64,000 nt of DNA, taken from contig NZ_KB905899.1 in assembly GCF_000381085.1 (NCBI RefSeq), forward strand, positions 1 through 64,000, in the 5' to 3' direction. The translations under genes were made by a program, and so were the position numbers. The DNA comes from Thiomicrorhabdus arctica DSM 13458 (GTDB lineage: Bacteria > Pseudomonadota > Gammaproteobacteria > Thiomicrospirales > Thiomicrospiraceae). This document shows, one piece after another, positions 62,288 to 64,000 of the stretch (within the stretch, counting starts at the first letter, position 1; each line of letters begins with the position of its first letter). The notes under the pieces were generated by a model, which saw nothing but the letters and a program-made list of their open reading frames with translations, was not told the DNA's origin and made no database searches.

Positions 62288-64000
62288 TCAATGAACTAGA
62301 AAATTACTCCCCAAAGGGTTGGCTAACAGTTTTTCAAACTCTGCTACAGGAAGAGGTTTGGCAAATAAGTAACCTTGGCCATAATCGCAACCTGCATTGA
62401 TAAGCAGGTCTTGTTGACCTTGCGTTTCAATACCTTCCGCGATGACTTTTAAGCCTAACTTGTGCGCCATGACGATAATGGCCTCACATAACGCTAAGTC
62501 ATTCGAGTTGGCTTGTAAGTTTTGGACAAAAGAACGATCTATTTTTAAAAAATCGATGTCTAATTTATTTAAATAAGAAAGTGACGAATAGCCTGTACCA
62601 AAGTCATCTAATGCCACTTGGATGCCGGCATCACGATACTCCAATAGAGTCTTTTTGACATCTTCATTTGCATTAAGAAGAGTACCCTCGGTGATTTCGA
62701 TGACCACACTTTGATTATCCAGCCCGTTTTGTTTTAACAGCTCAGCCCAGTCACTGGCAATATGAGCGCTGTCGTGAAATTGGTTAGGTGACTTGTTAAT
62801 GCTGATTTTGAGTTCTGGGTCATAGATGGCACGCCAATGCTTGAGTTGCTGCACAGCCGTCTGGAATACCCATTCTCCAATTTCAGTAATTAAGCCAATT
62901 TCTTCCGCGAGCGAAATGAATTGAGAGGGCATAATGATATCGTTGTTACTGTCTGTCCAGCGGATTAAGGCTTCGGCCTTAATGAGTTGCCCAGTGTCGA
63001 GGTTAATGATAGGTTGGTAGTAGAGTTGAAATTGATTATTTTGCAGTGCTAGGCGTAAGCTGTTGGTTAAAACCATGCGCTCTTGAGCCTGTTGACTCAT
63101 GGACGCAGTATAGTAATGATACTGGTTGCGGCCTAGGTTTTTGGCGGCGTACATCGCTTGATCGGCGTTCTTGAGAAGGCTTTCTGCATTGCTGGCATCA
63201 TCAGGGTATATCGTTACACCCATACTGGCTGAAATGAACAGTTTATTGTCGGCATCCAGTATGAATGGCTCTCTCAGTGTACCGAGAATTTCATGTAAAA
63301 TGCGATTTATGATATTGGTTTCGTTGAGTTCGGGCAAAAGCAGAATGAATTCATCTCCTCCTATACGCGAGACGGTATCGGTATCACGAACACAATGGCT
63401 AATACGTTTTGCCGTTTCTATGAGTAGAGTATCACCCATACTATGACCCAATGTGTCGTTGACGTCTTTAAAATTGTCTAAATCCAGGAACACCACTGCA
63501 AACTCACCTCCATGATGTTTAGAATGGAGAATAGCTTGTTCGAGTCGATCGTTAAACATTTTACGATTTGGCAGCTGGGTTAAATCATCGCGGTAAGTTT
63601 GCGATAAAATGAGGGCTTCTGATTTTTTACGTCTGCTGATATTGCGCAGGGTACCGATCAGACGGAGAGGTTTTCCTAACGCATCCCTTTCGATAACTTG
63701 CCCCGACTCGTAAAACCATTCATACCCTTTTTTAGCAGTCTTTTTTCGCAGTTCAGAAGTATAGGCTGGTGATTCCTGCTCTAAGTGTCTTCTTAACTTT
63801 GCATCCGACTTCTTAAAATCATCCGGATGAATACCGTTGCGATATTTGGGAGCTTTAAGCGGAGAATAGCCAAGTAACTCGATATAGGTCTCACTGTAAT
63901 AAAAGACACCCGTTTCAAGATTCCACTCCCATAACCCAGTATTAGTAGACTTAAGCGCCAGTAATAAACGCTCATTTTGTAGGTGTTGTTCATGTAATAG
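62288..64000 (-). CDS. PAS-GGDEF-EAL cyclic-di-GMP signalling protein (5' end outside window)
   Basis: The frame stays open on the minus strand to the window edge, giving at least 571 residues with the N-terminus missing. A PAS domain (WEWNLETGVFYY to RLIGTLRNISRRKKSE) is followed by the linker DDLTQLPNRKMF. Next comes an intact GGDEF domain (SRIGGDEFILLL), then an intact EAL domain (KAEALIRW, DDFGTGYSSLSYL). Both catalytic signatures are present, so either cyclase, phosphodiesterase or dual activity is possible. A shorter start at 63559 would begin inside the PAS-GGDEF linker and is not real. Confidence 0.92.
   Translation of the reverse strand, partial: LLHEQHLQNERLLLALKSTNTGLWEWNLETGVFYYSETYIELLGYSPLKAPKYRNGIHPDDFKKSDAKLRRHLEQESPAYTSELRKKTAKKGYEWFYESGQVIERDALGKPLRLIGTLRNISRRKKSEALILSQTYRDDLTQLPNRKMFNDRLEQAILHSKHHGGEFAVVFLDLDNFKDVNDTLGHSMGDTLLIETAKRISHCVRDTDTVSRIGGDEFILLLPELNETNIINRILHEILGTLREPFILDADNKLFISASMGVTIYPDDASNAESLLKNADQAMYAAKNLGRNQYHYYTASMSQQAQERMVLTNSLRLALQNNQFQLYYQPIINLDTGQLIKAEALIRWTDSNNDIIMPSQFISLAEEIGLITEIGEWVFQTAVQQLKHWRAIYDPELKISINKSPNQFHDSAHIASDWAELLKQNGLDNQSVVIEITEGTLLNANEDVKKTLLEYRDAGIQVALDDFGTGYSSLSYLNKLDIDFLKIDRSFVQNLQANSNDLALCEAIIVMAHKLGLKVIAEGIETQGQQDLLINAGCDYGQGYLFAKPLPVAEFEKLLANPLGSNFLVH

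Noticed and set aside
63793-63993. Small minus-strand ORF of 66 residues near the window end
   Set aside because: It lies in another frame of the PAS domain of the signalling protein, which is open throughout.
1-64000. CRISPR arrays, tRNAs, prophage and riboswitches
   Set aside because: No regularly spaced short repeats with unique spacers, no cloverleaf with CCA end, no phage genes and no known aptamer consensus seen on reading both strands.

Overview
The window is chromosomal DNA from a low-to-mid GC gammaproteobacterium. SspA/SspB, RmuC, YcjX/YcjF, EF-P with its lysylation enzymes and MSHA-type pilus genes all point there. My best guess is a free-living or sulfur-oxidising member of the Thiomicrospira/Hydrogenovibrio/Thiomicrorhabdus (Piscirickettsiaceae) group, but that is inference only. 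The window opens inside the 3' end of a 5S rRNA, so a ribosomal operon lies just upstream.

Layout. (a) 0.25-10.9 kb: an MSHA/type IV pilus assembly operon (mshM-L-N-E-G-I-J-K like) that carries no pilin genes, followed by rmuC. (b) 12.4-24.8 kb: envelope-sugar genes. A minus-strand run encodes GtrA, a DprE1-like oxidase, a DprE2-like reductase, ManC, a GT39 transferase, an acyltransferase and a GT2-GtrA fusion. Divergent plus-strand genes encode a UbiA-type phosphoribosyltransferase, a PAP2-like phosphatase and a second GT39 enzyme. Together they look like a polyprenyl-phosphoryl-arabinose pathway plus a polyprenyl-phosphoryl-mannose pathway. (c) 24.9-28.9 kb: epmB, efp-epmA and sspA-sspB, all housekeeping. 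(d) 29.0-35.5 kb: a complete minus-strand mevalonate operon (HMG-CoA reductase, type 2 IPP isomerase, HMG-CoA synthase, two GHMP kinases, diphosphomevalonate decarboxylase), which is unusual for this class. (e) 35.8-46.0 kb: small housekeeping and envelope genes (parvulin, outer-membrane protein, DUF3392, SYLF, gamma-glutamyltransferase, HDOD, cold-shock domain, exonuclease, HIRAN, RluA-type synthase, YgjP-like). (f) 46.2-53.6 kb: an AddB-like/AddA-like helicase-nuclease pair and a methyltransferase. (g) 53.8-57.6 kb: a gene-poor accessory stretch with a 1.3-kb array of repeats, a TetR regulator and a DUF4395 protein. (h) 57.7-64.0 kb: ycjX-ycjF, dps, a DUF3465 protein, a DedA protein and a partial PAS-GGDEF-EAL protein.

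The most striking unexplained signal is a 12-bp perfect palindrome, ACCAGGCCTGGT. I found 11 exact copies and 3 near copies between 17.3 and 60.1 kb, against about 0.004 expected by chance. Copies occur between genes, inside genes (always in the frame reading Gln-Ala-Trp), at the apex of a terminator hairpin, and at every junction of the repeat array at 54.3-55.6 kb. There the arms alternate in orientation with about 325-bp spacing. It behaves like a genome-wide iterated palindrome (compare cyanobacterial HIP1 or DNA-uptake sequences) and deserves a whole-genome count.

I found no tRNA, CRISPR array, prophage, transposase gene or recognisable riboswitch.
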